Shown: positions 39,531 to 48,034, counted from the stretch's first letter. The stretch is DNA of 64,000 bases from Microbacterium sp. SL75 (GCF_026625865.1 NZ_CP113067.1:1860001-1924000), one strand, 5' to 3'. Notes: a model not told the origin generated them from the letters alone. Numbers and translations are program-made.

Positions 39531-40726
39531 TCGGCGATCAGGTCCTCCTGCGCCGGGCGCTCGGCATCCGGCACGTGCTGGAGGTTCACGCGCACGCGGT
39601 ACCAGAGCGAGCTCGACCCGCGCATACCGTCGACGAGCACGTCGGCGGGGTGGAGCTCAGATGCCGCGTCGGGATGCCGCTGCTTCCAGGTCTCGAGGGC
39701 GTCGAGCGCCTCGGTCTTGGTCTTCGTCCGCGCGACCTCGATGAGCGGCATGGTCGAGGCTCGGCGACCCGAACCGTCGGAGCCGCGCGGGGGTTTCTCG
39801 GCGGGGCCGAGCTCTTTCGCCAGGGCGAGGAGTGCATCGAGCGAGCCCGCCGCGTCGTCGATGCCGGCATGGGAATCGCCCACGCTGCGGAAGCGCTCGG
39901 GCACGGTGAGAACGGTGAACTCCCCGGGGCGACGGTCGCGCACCTCGTCCCAGGTGAGCGGCGTCGACACGCGAGCGTCGGGAAGTGCGCGGATCGAGTA
40001 CGCCGAGGCGACCGTGCGGTCCTTGGCATTCTGGTTGAAGTCGACGAAGACGCTCTCGCCGCGCTCCTCCTTCCACCAGCGGGCGGTCGCGAGACCCGGC
40101 GCACGGTTCTCGACCTCGCGGGCGAGGGTCTCGGCGGCCAGGCGGACGTCGGCGTAGGACCACTCCGGACGGATGCGCACGAGGATGTGCAGCCCCCGGG
40201 ACCCAGAGGTCTTCGGCCATCCGACGAGCCCGTGATCCTCCAGCACCTCGCGGGCGATGAACGCGACGTCCACGATCTGGGCCCAGTCGACCCCGGGCAT
40301 CGGATCGAGGTCGACGCGGAGCTCGTCGGGATGATCGAGGTCTTCGGCGCGCACGGGATGCGGGTTGAGGTCGAGGCAGCCGAGGTTGACGACCCACGCC
40401 AGTCCCGCGGCATCCCGGATCACCGTCTCTTCGGCCGAGGTGCCCGAGGCGTAGTACAGGGTGGCGGTGTCGATGAAGGCGGGGTGGTTCTCGGGGACGC
40501 GCTTCTGGAAGAAGGGCTCATGATCGAGACCCTTCGAGAAGCGCTTGAGCACCATCGGACGACCGCCCGCTCCGCGCAGGGCGCCCTCGGCGACGGCGAG
40601 GTAGTACCGCACGAGGTCGAGTTTGGTGAGGCCGGGCTCGGGGAAGACGACGCGGTCGGGGCTCGTGACGCGCACCTCGTGGCCGTCGACGTCGAGGATC
40701 TCGGCCGGGGTCTTCGCGGGGCTCAT
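39497..40726 (-). CDS. ligD: LigD-type polymerase/primase domain protein (NHEJ)
   Basis: 409-residue stand-alone LigD polymerase domain (archaeo-eukaryotic primase fold) of bacterial non-homologous end joining. Seen: RVVFPEPGLTKLDLVRYYLAVAE, the VLKRFSKGLDHEPFFQKR segment, catalytic LRVDLDPMPGVDW (acidic DxD), TSGSRGLHILVRI and VFVDFNQNAKDRTVASAYSIR. The ligase and nuclease domains of full LigD are absent. The C-terminal 110 residues are a family-specific extension. ATG 40726 is preceded by TAGCCT (40733-40738) at six bases: leaderless. No ku gene is in the window. Confidence 0.9.
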   Translation of the reverse strand: MSPAKTPAEILDVDGHEVRVTSPDRVVFPEPGLTKLDLVRYYLAVAEGALRGAGGRPMVLKRFSKGLDHEPFFQKRVPENHPAFIDTATLYYASGTSAEETVIRDAAGLAWVVNLGCLDLNPHPVRAEDLDHPDELRVDLDPMPGVDWAQIVDVAFIAREVLEDHGLVGWPKTSGSRGLHILVRIRPEWSYADVRLAAETLAREVENRAPGLATARWWKEERGESVFVDFNQNAKDRTVASAYSIRALPDARVSTPLTWDEVRDRRPGEFTVLTVPERFRSVGDSHAGIDDAAGSLDALLALAKELGPAEKPPRGSDGSGRRASTMPLIEVARTKTKTEALDALETWKQRHPDAASELHPADVLVDGMRGSSSLWYRVRVNLQHVPDAERPAQEDLIADYDPWAGRSAP

Positions 40727-40780
40727 GGCGGGAGGCTAGCGCCGCGGCATTCGGGGTTCGAACCCCTTGCGGGCGGGGTG

Positions 40781-40949
40781 CGGGGGCGTTGCGGCGTGTT
40801 GAGTGTCCAGGACACCCGGACAGTTTCTCGGCGGGTCCGGGTGTTGTGGACACTCGTAACGGGGCGGGGTGCCGGGGCGTTGCGAGGCGTTAAGAGGCCA
40901 GGGCGCCCGGACAGTTTCTCGAGGGGTCCGGGTGTTTCGGACACTCAAT
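40781..40949. repeat. Two imperfect copies of a hairpin-forming ~80-bp element, 91-bp period
   Basis: Copy 1 (about 40781-40858) and copy 2 (about 40871-40949) share GGGGCGTTGCG at the left, CCCGGACAGTTTCTCG in the middle and GGTCCGGGTGTT with GGACACTC at the right. In copy 1 two 21-base arms (40801-40821 and 40835-40855) pair at 19 of 21 positions around a 13-base loop. In copy 2 the left arm has decayed. Resembles a REP-type intergenic repeat or a duplicated terminator; no coding sequence. Confidence 0.7.
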
Positions 40950-40953
40950 GGTG

Positions 40954-41009
40954 GTGGGCGTGTGGGCGTGTGGGCGTGTGGGCGTGTGGGCGTGTGGGCG
41001 TGTGGGCGT
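40954..41009. repeat. 8-bp tandem repeat, seven copies
   Basis: Seven perfect tandem copies of GTGGGCGT occupy 40954-41009, between the Bax inhibitor-like gene and the LigD-type gene. Such a short array is prone to slippage. It is outside any coding sequence I accept. Confidence 0.9.
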
Positions 41010-41059
41010 GTGGGGGAGTGAGGGAGAGAAGGGGGGAGCCCGGATGCCGGCACTCTACG

Positions 41060-41094
41060 ACGAAGGGCCGCCCCGAAACGGGACGGCCCTTCGT
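41060..41094 (-). terminator. Terminator of the Bax inhibitor-like gene
   Basis: Sixteen-base arms (41060-41075 and 41079-41094) pair with one mismatch around AAA, 15 bases beyond the minus-strand stop at 41109. Confidence 0.8.
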
Positions 41095-41108
41095 GTGAAG
41101 CGAGTGCG

Positions 41109-41981
41109 TCAGTTGTTGCCGCGCAGGATCGCGATCATGCGCAGGATCTCGACGTACAGCCACACGACGGTGACCATGATGCCGAAAGCGCCGACCCAGC
41201 CGTAGACCCGGGCAGCGCCGTTGCGGACGCCGCGCTGGATCTGGTCGAAGTCGAGCACGAGCGAGTACGCGGCCATGATGACCACGAAGACGCCGATGAT
41301 CACGCCGAGCGGGATGCCGAAGATCTCGATCGAGCTGCGCAGGCCGAACGCGCCACCGGCGATCGGGACGTTGAACAGCATGAGGCCGAGGTTGACCAGG
41401 CTGAACACCAGGTAGCCGACCATCGCGATCATGAAGATCTTGGTGGCGCGCGCCGAGGCGCGGATCTTGCCGCTCGCGAACAGGGCGAGGGTCACACCGA
41501 CGACGGACAGGGTGCCGAGGGTCGCCTGCAGGACGATGCCCGGGAAGATGAACTCGAAGAAGGCCGAGATGCCACCGACGAACAGGCCCTCGAACGCCGC
41601 GTAGGCGATGAAGACGGGGACGGAGGGTTTCTTCTTGAACGTTGCGACCATCGCCAGCACGAAGCCGACGAGGCCACCGACGATCATCGGCGCAGCGCTG
41701 GGGTTCGGGTTGGCGGCGCTGACGCCGGCCATCGACCAGATCCAGCCGACGACGGCCGTGACGACGAGGATGCCGAACAGGGCGAGCGTCTTCATGACGG
41801 TGTCTTCGACCGTCATACGGCCGGTGTCGACGGCGCTCGCCGACGGGGCGGCGTACGCGCCTTCGATCGAGGCGGCGGCGGCGGGATCGACGGCCGGGGG
41901 CGGGCTGTAGCGCGTATTCGCGCCACCGGCTCGAGGGTCCTGGAACGCCGGGTTGTTGAATGCCGGGTTGTTGAGGGCCAC
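41109..41981 (-). CDS. Bax inhibitor-1/YccA family membrane protein
   Basis: 290-residue protein. A Pro/Asn/Ala-rich cytoplasmic N-terminus (NNPAFNNPAFQDP, 1-55) precedes seven hydrophobic segments (about 64 onward) of the Bax inhibitor-1/YccA fold; DFDQIQRGVRNGA near the C-terminus is the conserved acidic segment of the family. Bacterial members behave as pH-sensitive ion or calcium leak channels or protease modulators. GTG 41981 follows GGAG. Confidence 0.88.
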   Translation of the reverse strand: MALNNPAFNNPAFQDPRAGGANTRYSPPPAVDPAAAASIEGAYAAPSASAVDTGRMTVEDTVMKTLALFGILVVTAVVGWIWSMAGVSAANPNPSAAPMIVGGLVGFVLAMVATFKKKPSVPVFIAYAAFEGLFVGGISAFFEFIFPGIVLQATLGTLSVVGVTLALFASGKIRASARATKIFMIAMVGYLVFSLVNLGLMLFNVPIAGGAFGLRSSIEIFGIPLGVIIGVFVVIMAAYSLVLDFDQIQRGVRNGAARVYGWVGAFGIMVTVVWLYVEILRMIAILRGNN

Positions 41982-42123
41982 GGGAACTCACACTCCAAAG
42001 ATGGTGATCACAGCACCGTGCTGTCAGACAACACTAGCCGAGCAGGGCGGCAGATTCCTTGTGCTGACTGGGATTCTGCTTTGAGCGCACCCGCTCGTCA
42101 CACGGTCTCGCTAGCGTGTCGAG

Positions 42124-43116
42124 GTGCCTGTCGTCATCGGTCATCGCGGTGCCCCCGGATATCTGCCCGAGCACTCCCGCGGCTCGTATCTACGGGCGAT
42201 CGCGGAGGGGGTGGATGCCGTCGAGCCCGACGTCGTCCCCTCGAGCGACGGCGTGTTGGTCGTGCGGCACGAGAACGAGATCTCAGGCACCACGGACGTA
42301 TTGACGCGACCGGAGTTCGCCGAGCGGCGCACGTCGAAGATCGTCGACGGGGAGCGGCTGACCGGCTGGTTCGTCGAGGACTTCACGTGGGAGGAGCTGC
42401 GGACCCTGCACTGCCGCGAGCGGATCCCCGCGCTCCGTCCCGACAGCGCCGCCCACGACGACACCGAACCACTGCTGCGCCTGCGCGACGTCCTCGACCT
42501 CGCCCGGCAGGGCGGGGTGGGCGTGGTGCTCGAGATCAAGCACGCGGCGTTCTTCGCCCGACTCGGGTTCGACCTGGCCGAGCTCGTCGACGCCGAGCTG
42601 CGCGCGGCGGGATGGCAGGACGCCGAGGACGCGCTCGTCATCGAGTCGTTCGAGCCCCTGGTCCTGGCGCGGCTGCGAGAGCGCGGCATCCGGATCCCGC
42701 TCGTTCAGCTCATCGACGCGCAGGGGGCGCCGTGGGATCTGCGGGAGCGCGACGGGACTGACGCCGCCTCGTACGCCTCGATGCTGACTGCGGCGGGTCT
42801 CGATGTTCTCGCCGGCGAGGTGCAGGGGATCAGCCCCGACAAACGCTCGGTGCTCGCGCCCGATGAGCGCGGCGTCGCGCGAGGACCGGCGCGGTTCGTG
42901 CGCGAGGCGCAGGATCGGGGCCTGCGGGTCTTCACGTGGACGTGCCGCCCCGAGAACGCCTTCCTGCTGCCCGCCTATCGGGGGCCGGGCGGCGACGCCG
43001 CGTTCGGCGACTGGCGACGCGAGTGGACCGTGTTGAGCGACGCCGGGCTCGACGGGGTGTTCGTGGATCATCCCGATCTGGGCGTCGAGTTCTTCGGGGC
43101 GGGACGAAACTCCTGA
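42124..43116 (+). CDS. Glycerophosphodiester phosphodiesterase
   Basis: 330-residue TIM-barrel phosphodiesterase releasing glycerol-3-phosphate from glycerophosphodiesters. Active-site pieces: IGHRGAPGYLPEHS at the N-terminus, VDAVEPDVVPSSDGVLVVRHE and LEIKH, and the C-terminal VFVDHPDLG. No signal peptide, so probably cytosolic. GTG 42124 is preceded by TAGCGT (42112-42117) at six bases: leaderless. A hairpin overlaps its stop codon. Confidence 0.92.
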   Translation: MPVVIGHRGAPGYLPEHSRGSYLRAIAEGVDAVEPDVVPSSDGVLVVRHENEISGTTDVLTRPEFAERRTSKIVDGERLTGWFVEDFTWEELRTLHCRERIPALRPDSAAHDDTEPLLRLRDVLDLARQGGVGVVLEIKHAAFFARLGFDLAELVDAELRAAGWQDAEDALVIESFEPLVLARLRERGIRIPLVQLIDAQGAPWDLRERDGTDAASYASMLTAAGLDVLAGEVQGISPDKRSVLAPDERGVARGPARFVREAQDRGLRVFTWTCRPENAFLLPAYRGPGGDAAFGDWRREWTVLSDAGLDGVFVDHPDLGVEFFGAGRNS

Positions 43117-43128
43117 GTTTCGACCCGC
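43099..43128 (+). terminator. Hairpin overlapping the GDPD stop codon
   Basis: Near-palindrome 43099-43128 with an 8-bp inner stem (CGAAACTC with GAGTTTCG around CT) and an outer GCGGG/CCCGC stem separated by one A-A mismatch. The stop TGA lies in the inner stem. A further copy of the left arm recurs inverted at 43172-43190. Confidence 0.55.
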
Positions 43129-43171
43129 GTGTCGGTCGTTTCGGCCGCTGGACCGCGTCGAGGCGGCGATT

Positions 43172-43190
43172 CTCAGGAGTTTCGCCCCGC
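43172..43190 (-). repeat. Inverted copy of the AAACTCCTGAG element
   Basis: CTCAGGAGTTTCGCCCCGC here is the reverse complement of 43099-43117 with one substitution. The two copies enclose a 54-base spacer between the GDPD and oxidoreductase genes and could pair as a large hairpin. Confidence 0.75.
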
Positions 43191-43234
43191 GCAACCCCGA
43201 CGCCCGGCACGCGCGCAGCCGACAGGATGGCCGC

Positions 43235-44164
43235 ATGACGATGGATGTGACGGTGATCGGCGGCGGAATCTCGGGTCTCGCGTGCGCGCGGGCGGTTCAC
43301 GAGGCCGGTCGCGCGGTGCGTGTGCTCGATCGCGGGCGCCGGGTGGGCGGACGTCTGTCGAGCCGCACGATCGACGGGCGGCCCGTGGATCTCGGGGCGT
43401 CGTACTTCGTGGTCGGGGAGGCGGAGGGCTTCGCCCACGTCGTCGCCGACTGGGAGGAGCGCGGGCTCGCGCGGCCGTGGACCGACACGTTCCAGGTGAT
43501 CGACCCCGATGGCGGGTGCACGCCCAAGCCCGGACCGATGCGGTGGGCCGCTCCCGCCGGGTTGCGCTCGCTCGCTCTCGACCTCGCCGAGGGGCTCGAG
43601 GTCTCGTCGGAGCGTGTCGTCGAAAGCGCGGGGCCCTTCCGGGTCGACGGTGAGGATGCGGGCGAGGTCGTCCTGGCGATGCCGGCTCCGCAGGCGGCGC
43701 GACTGACCGGTGAGGCGCCCGGCGGCGCCCAGGAGTGGGATCCGGTGATCGCCGTCGTCCTGCGGTGGGATCAGCGGCAGTGGGATGCCGACCTGCACGG
43801 CGCCTTCGCCGACGGCGACGCCGACGTGTCGTTCCTCGCCGACGACGGCGACCGCCGCGGGGACGACGCTGCCGTGCTCGTCGTCCACACCACGGCCGAC
43901 CGCGCCCGACAGCACCTCGACGACCCCGAGGCGGCCATCGCCCCGGTGCTCGCGGCGACCCGGCGGCTGCTCGGCATCGATGTCGAACCGGTGTCGACGC
44001 GCGCGCATCGCTGGACCTTCGCCCGGCCGGTCGAAACGACCGGGCAACCGTTCTTCCGCTCGCCGGGGCTCTCCGCTTGCGGAGACGCGTGGGGCGACAG
44101 CGCCGCCGTCCGCACCGCGTGGACCTCGGGCGACGCGCTGGGGCGGGCGCTCGCGGCATCCTGA
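43235..44164 (+). CDS. FAD-dependent amine oxidase-like protein (renalase-type)
   Basis: 309-residue flavoprotein. Dinucleotide fold VIGGGISGLACARAVHEAG (about 7-25), then VLDRGRRVGGRLSSR and VDLGASYFVV as in renalase-like NAD(P)/FAD oxidases; the C-terminal FAD contact is LSACGDAW and the HRWTFARP block precedes it. The normal substrate-domain insert is short. ATG 43235. Substrate unknown. Confidence 0.85.
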   Translation: MTMDVTVIGGGISGLACARAVHEAGRAVRVLDRGRRVGGRLSSRTIDGRPVDLGASYFVVGEAEGFAHVVADWEERGLARPWTDTFQVIDPDGGCTPKPGPMRWAAPAGLRSLALDLAEGLEVSSERVVESAGPFRVDGEDAGEVVLAMPAPQAARLTGEAPGGAQEWDPVIAVVLRWDQRQWDADLHGAFADGDADVSFLADDGDRRGDDAAVLVVHTTADRARQHLDDPEAAIAPVLAATRRLLGIDVEPVSTRAHRWTFARPVETTGQPFFRSPGLSACGDAWGDSAAVRTAWTSGDALGRALAAS

Positions 44165-44295
44165 AGGGCATCGAGGACACGCGCGGGCGGCGACCGAGCG
44201 AAAAGCCCTGGTGAACCTCGCCATCATCGGCGCGTGACGGCCGCTCGACGACGAGAGTCCTCGGCGGTGTCGGAGGCTCCCTCTATGGTGAGGCT

Positions 44296-45333
44296 ATGGA
44301 TGCCGGTATCGACGTCGCGGGAGTCAAACGTTCCTTCGGAGCGGTGCACGCCGTACAGCAGGTGACGTTCACGGCCCTGCCCGGCCGGGTCACCGGACTC
44401 GTCGGGCCCAACGGTTCGGGCAAGACGACGCTCATGCTCATGCTCGCGTCGCTCCTGAGACCCGACGAGGGCGAGATGCGCATCGGTGGCATCGACCCCG
44501 TGTCCGACCCCGCCGGCGCGCGTCGTCTTCTCGGATGGATGCCGGATTCCCTCGGCGCTTGGCCGAGCCTCACCTCGCGCGAGGTGCTGGTGGCGACCGC
44601 GCAGCTCTACGACCTCTCGCGCGAGGACGCGCGGGCCCGGGCCGACCACCTGCTGGAGCTCGTCGACCTCGGCGCGCTCGCCGCCTCTCCCGCCCGGGTG
44701 CTGTCACGGGGGCAGAAGCAGCGACTGGCGTTGGCGCGTGCTCTGGTGCACGACCCCCGGGTGCTGCTGCTCGACGAGCCCGCCTCCGGCCTCGACCCTC
44801 AAGCGCGCATCGCATTGCGCGTGCTGCTGCGGCGGCTGGCGGCCGAGGGGCGCACCATCCTCATCTCGAGCCACGTGCTCGCGGAGCTCGAAGAGGTCGT
44901 CGACGACGCCGTCTTCCTGGTCGACGGGCGCACCGTCGGCACCGACCGCGTCGCGGCCGCGGCGACCCGCGTGCGGGTGTGGCGGGTGCGGGTCCCCGCC
45001 GACGTCGCGCGTTCCCCGGACGCCGTGCGCGACGACGTCGCGGCCGCCCTCGGGCGCACGGCCGGCGAGGTGCGCGTCGACCGGCGTGACGTGCTCGTGC
45101 CTTTCGTCGACGAGGCGGGCGCCGTCGCGGGTCTGCGTTCGCTCGTGAGCGCGGGGCTGCCGATCGTCGAGTTCGCCCCGGCCGTCGGCGATCTCGAGCA
45201 CGCGTTCCTCGATCTGCGGGCCGACGCATCGCCGTCCGTACCCGAGGGCGCTTCCACACCCGTGGTCGATCCCGCACCACCCGGCTCCTGGCAGCCGCCC
45301 GCCGACCGTACCGACGACGGGAGCGCCTCGTGA
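44296..45333 (+). CDS. ABC-2 type exporter ATPase
   Basis: 345-residue ABC ATPase. Walker A GPNGSGKTT (about 36-44), Q-loop in LGWMPDSLGAWPSLT, signature variant LSRGQKQRLALARAL, Walker B VLLLDEPASGLDP and switch ISSHVLAELEE; the last 130 residues are an accessory region. ATG 44296 is preceded by TATGGT (44284-44289) at six bases: leaderless. It overlaps the permease gene by four bases (GTGA), forming a two-gene exporter. Substrate unknown (antibiotic, lipid or peptide). Confidence 0.92.
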   Translation: MDAGIDVAGVKRSFGAVHAVQQVTFTALPGRVTGLVGPNGSGKTTLMLMLASLLRPDEGEMRIGGIDPVSDPAGARRLLGWMPDSLGAWPSLTSREVLVATAQLYDLSREDARARADHLLELVDLGALAASPARVLSRGQKQRLALARALVHDPRVLLLDEPASGLDPQARIALRVLLRRLAAEGRTILISSHVLAELEEVVDDAVFLVDGRTVGTDRVAAAATRVRVWRVRVPADVARSPDAVRDDVAAALGRTAGEVRVDRRDVLVPFVDEAGAVAGLRSLVSAGLPIVEFAPAVGDLEHAFLDLRADASPSVPEGASTPVVDPAPPGSWQPPADRTDDGSAS

Positions 45334-46418
45334 ACCTGCATCGCCTTCGCACGATCATCGGCATCGAGCTGCGTCAGCGCGTGCGTTCCGTCGGTTGGTA
45401 CGTGCTGCTCGGGATCTTCGCGGTCATCCTCATCGCCCTGCTGAGCCTCTCGTTCGCCGCGTTCTCGCTCACGACGGGCGGCAGCGAATGGTTCTTCTCG
45501 CTCGTCATCATGCTCGTGCTGCTGCTTACGCTGCTGGTCTCACCGACGCTGAGCGGCAGCGCGGTGAACGGCGATCGGGATGCGGCGACCCTCGCCCCCG
45601 TCCAGGTCACTCTCGTCACGACGGCCGAGATCGTCATCGGCAAGTTCCTCGCCGCGTGGATCTCGGGACTGGCATTCCTCGTAGTGGCGCTGCCGTTCCT
45701 CGTCGTTGCGACCCTCGCCGGAGTGCTCAACCCCGGTGCGATCGTGACCTCGCTCGGCATCCCGATCATCGAGGTCGGCGTCGTCGCAGCGATCGGGGTG
45801 GGGCTGAGCGCGGTGATCGCCCGGCCGATCTTCTCCGTCGCGTCGACGTATCTGTTGGTGGCGGCGTTGACGGTGGGGACGCTGATCGCCTTCGGACTCG
45901 GGGGTGCGGCTCTGCGCACCCAGACGACGACGATCAGCCGCGAGGTCGATTGGAACGCCATCCCTGCCGGGTGCGACCCCGGCGCCCCGGTGCGCTCGAC
46001 CGACTGCCCGAGTTACGACCAGTTGCCGTGCGTCGAGTCCCGCACCCTCTCCGAGCAGCCGCGTTTCGATCGCGTGTGGTGGATCCTCGCGGCGAACCCC
46101 TTCGTGATCCTCGCCGACGCGACTCCGCCGACGTACGTCGACGGCTACCCGACCGACCTGTTCTCGCAGATCGCCTCCGGCGTCCGTCTGGCGCAGATCG
46201 CTCCCGAAGCGACCACGTCGTTCGACGGATGTGCTCAATCCCGCGGGTGGAACGTCGATGCCTACCCGAGCACCGAGCAGCTAGTCGCGGGCACCGCGCC
46301 GAGCTGGTTCGTCGGGCTGTTCGTCCAGTTGCTGCTGGCGAGTGGTCTGCTCGCATGGGGCGTCGCCCGCACGCGCACGCCCGCGAAGAGGCTGCCGCCG
46401 GGGACGCGCATCGCCTAG
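45330..46418 (+). CDS. ABC-2 type exporter permease
   Basis: 362-residue membrane protein with six hydrophobic segments (about 21-47, 55-75, 100-125, 135-160, 170-195 and 325-345) and a large soluble loop between the fifth and sixth that carries several Cys residues (GCDPG, TDCPS, LPCVE, DGCAQ). This suggests a disulfide-bonded extracytoplasmic domain. LSGSAVNGDRDAATLAPVQVTLV is the typical ABC-2 cytoplasmic hinge. Translationally coupled to the ATPase at 44296. Confidence 0.88.
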   Translation: MNLHRLRTIIGIELRQRVRSVGWYVLLGIFAVILIALLSLSFAAFSLTTGGSEWFFSLVIMLVLLLTLLVSPTLSGSAVNGDRDAATLAPVQVTLVTTAEIVIGKFLAAWISGLAFLVVALPFLVVATLAGVLNPGAIVTSLGIPIIEVGVVAAIGVGLSAVIARPIFSVASTYLLVAALTVGTLIAFGLGGAALRTQTTTISREVDWNAIPAGCDPGAPVRSTDCPSYDQLPCVESRTLSEQPRFDRVWWILAANPFVILADATPPTYVDGYPTDLFSQIASGVRLAQIAPEATTSFDGCAQSRGWNVDAYPSTEQLVAGTAPSWFVGLFVQLLLASGLLAWGVARTRTPAKRLPPGTRIA

Positions 46419-46496
46419 CGCGGCCCGTCGGCCGCCGTCGCCCGCCGGGCGTGCCGCCGGTCATCGCTCACGGTGGCCGTGCGCGCGCAAACGGGC

Positions 46497-46532
46497 GAGG
46501 GGCACCCTCCTGGATCAGGATGGGCGCCCCTC
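46497..46532 (+). terminator. Terminator of the ABC exporter operon
   Basis: GAGGGGC/GCCCCTC outer stem (7 bp) with inner CCC/GGG and CCTG/CAGG segments around GAT, 78 bases after the permease stop. It also faces the minus-strand gene ending at 46549 and may serve both. Confidence 0.65.
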
Positions 46533-46548
46533 CGGTTCGTTGCGAGAC

Positions 46549-46758
46549 TCAGGCGTGTCCTTCGGCCGCCGGGAACCCGGGGTCGGCGGCGGGAGCGTCG
46601 TCGCCGTCGAGGGCGTCGCCGGTGTGGTCGTCGAGGCTCACGTGCTCCTCGGCTTCGGCGGCGTCTTCGCGGACCTCGTCGGTCACGGCGTCGGTGGGGG
46701 CGGCCGAGTCGGCGCGAGCGTCGTCGGAGTGGCGGGAGGGGATGTCAGGAGTGCTCAT
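46549..46758 (-). CDS. Small acidic hypothetical protein
   Basis: 69-residue protein rich in Asp, Glu and Ala (SDDARADSAAPTDAVTDEV, DDHTGDALDGDDAP), with no hydrophobic core and probably disordered. ATG 46758 is preceded by GAGGAGGAGCG at 8-18 bases. The upstream frame, to 46866, overlaps the neighbouring gene and is rejected. It follows the CobW-like gene on the same strand. No function can be assigned. Confidence 0.55.
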   Translation of the reverse strand: MSTPDIPSRHSDDARADSAAPTDAVTDEVREDAAEAEEHVSLDDHTGDALDGDDAPAADPGFPAAEGHA

Positions 46759-46807
46759 GCGCTCACGCTCCTCCTCCGGTGCGGTGCGGGCGACCGGCTT
46801 GACACGG

Positions 46808-47832
46808 TCAGTCGGTGGCATCCGGGATCGACGAATCCACCGCGGGCCAGGCAGGCAGGGGGTCATCGAACGCCAGCCACGCCGAGGGCCCGGCGGCGAG
46901 CTCGTCGTCGGTGAGGGCCGCGTGGTCGAGGACGTGCGCGAGCTTCGGTGCCGACAGATCGAGTCCGGTGAAGACGATCTCCTGGCCCATGCCCATGCGG
47001 CCGTCGTCGGTGCCGAGCGGCTCGATCCACATCGCGGAGCCCACGTGCTCCCACCGAGCCAGGATGCCGGGGCGAGACGCCAGGCGGCAGAAGCCCGCCG
47101 AGCGCACCAGGCGTCCGGCAGCGCCCGCGTCCAGCCGGTCGAGTGCCGCCGAGAGGCGCGCGGGGTGGAACGGCCGCAGCTGCTCGTGGCGGAGCGTCAT
47201 CACGCGGTTGTCGCGCATGTAGGGGTCGTGTTCGCCGTTGAGGGCGTGCACCCATCCGGCGCGCTCCAGGATCTCGCCCTCGTGCGTCGCGGCCGAGTGC
47301 AGGTCGCTCACCGGGTCGCGCGACAGCCGGACGACCGCTGTCGGGTTCAGGTGCGAGGCCAGTGCCATCTGCACCGCCAGCGCCGGGGTCGGCACCTGCT
47401 CCCAGTTCACCCAGACGATGCGGGTCGCGAGCTCCAGCGCGAGGGCGGCCTGACGCGCCCGCGCGCCGACGTCACCGCGGGTGTCACCGTGATTCGCGGC
47501 TGCCGACAGGGGGGCGTCGTCGAGAAGGTCGCCGATCATGTGGCGGGCGTCGACGACGCACACCTCATGTGGCGGGCGTCGACGACGCACACCGCCTCGA
47601 CCTCGGATCCGCCGCGTGCCGCGATCGAGTGGATGAGGTCGACGTCGGTGCCGAGATCGACCACGGACGCGGTGTCGTCCGCGCGCGGCCGGGGGAGCGG
47701 GAGCGCGTGAGGCACGCGGAGGTCGGCGTACCGCAGCAGATGAAGGGGCCGCGACAGGGCGACGGCGGTCCGTTCCGAGTAGGTCCGGCGCTCGGGGGCG
47801 CACACGCCCATGATGGCGATCGTGCGGGGCAT
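46808..47832 (-). pseudogene. CobW C-terminal-domain protein (zinc chaperone-like), broken by a 29-bp duplication
   Basis: Two frames make one protein. The first (ATG 47832, [18 protein letters not shown]) runs to EAVCVVDARHM; the second resumes in another frame at MIGDLLDDAPLSAAAN and continues to the stop at 46808. The break is a perfect 29-bp tandem duplication (47535-47592); removing one copy gives a continuous 331-residue protein. The C-terminal part (GWVHALNGEHDPYMR, LRHEQLRPFHPARL, RSAGFCRLASRPG, MWIEP) matches the CobW C-terminal domain of COG0523 metal chaperones, but the N-terminus lacks the P-loop GTPase motif. AGAGGTGG precedes ATG 47832. It diverges from rpmJ across the Zur-like box. 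Either truly broken or an assembly error. Confidence 0.8.
47535..47592. repeat. Perfect 29-bp tandem duplication inside the CobW-like gene
   Basis: Copies 47535-47563 and 47564-47592 are identical (TCATGTGGCGGGCGTC... to ACACC). 29 is not a multiple of three, so the duplication shifts the reading frame. Confidence 0.95.
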
Positions 47833-47881
47833 GGCATCCACCTCTCATTTGTCAGGGGAGTGGGGACACTCTAGCTTGTTA

Positions 47882-47898
47882 TTGATAACGCTTATCAA
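47882..47898. promoter_or_regulatory. Zur-like operator
   Basis: Perfect palindrome TTGATAA-CGC-TTATCAA in an AT-rich stretch, between the divergent CobW-like gene and rpmJ, 13 bases before the rpmJ start. The shape fits Fur-family Zur boxes, and both neighbours belong to classical Zur-regulon families; assignment is inferred. Confidence 0.75.
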
Positions 47899-47911
47899 CA
47901 AGGAGGATGCC

Positions 47912-48034
47912 ATGAAGGTCCGAGCGTCGATCAAGTCCCTCAAGAAACAGCCCGGTGCGCAGGTCGTGCGTCGGCGCGGCAAGGTGTTCGTGATCAACAA
48001 GCTCAACCCGCGCTTCAAGGGTCGACAGGGGTGA
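47912..48034 (+). CDS. rpmJ: 50S ribosomal protein L36, zinc-independent (C-minus) form
   Basis: 40-residue L36 of the alternative type ([19 protein letters not shown]... ending NPRFKGRQG). It contains no cysteine, so it cannot bind the zinc held by the standard form. Such paralogues replace the zinc form when zinc is scarce and are repressed by Zur. A perfect AAGGAGG at 47900-47906 precedes ATG 47912, and the Zur-like palindrome overlaps the region just upstream. Confidence 0.93.
   Translation: MKVRASIKSLKKQPGAQVVRRRGKVFVINKLNPRFKGRQG

Noticed and set aside
40954..41009. 8-bp array considered as coding or CRISPR
   Set aside because: Too short a unit, no spacers; a frame through it lacks any start signal.
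47565..47841. Short open frames near the start of the CobW-like gene as separate small genes
   Set aside because: They join to the downstream frame when one copy of the 29-bp duplication is removed, so they are parts of one broken gene.
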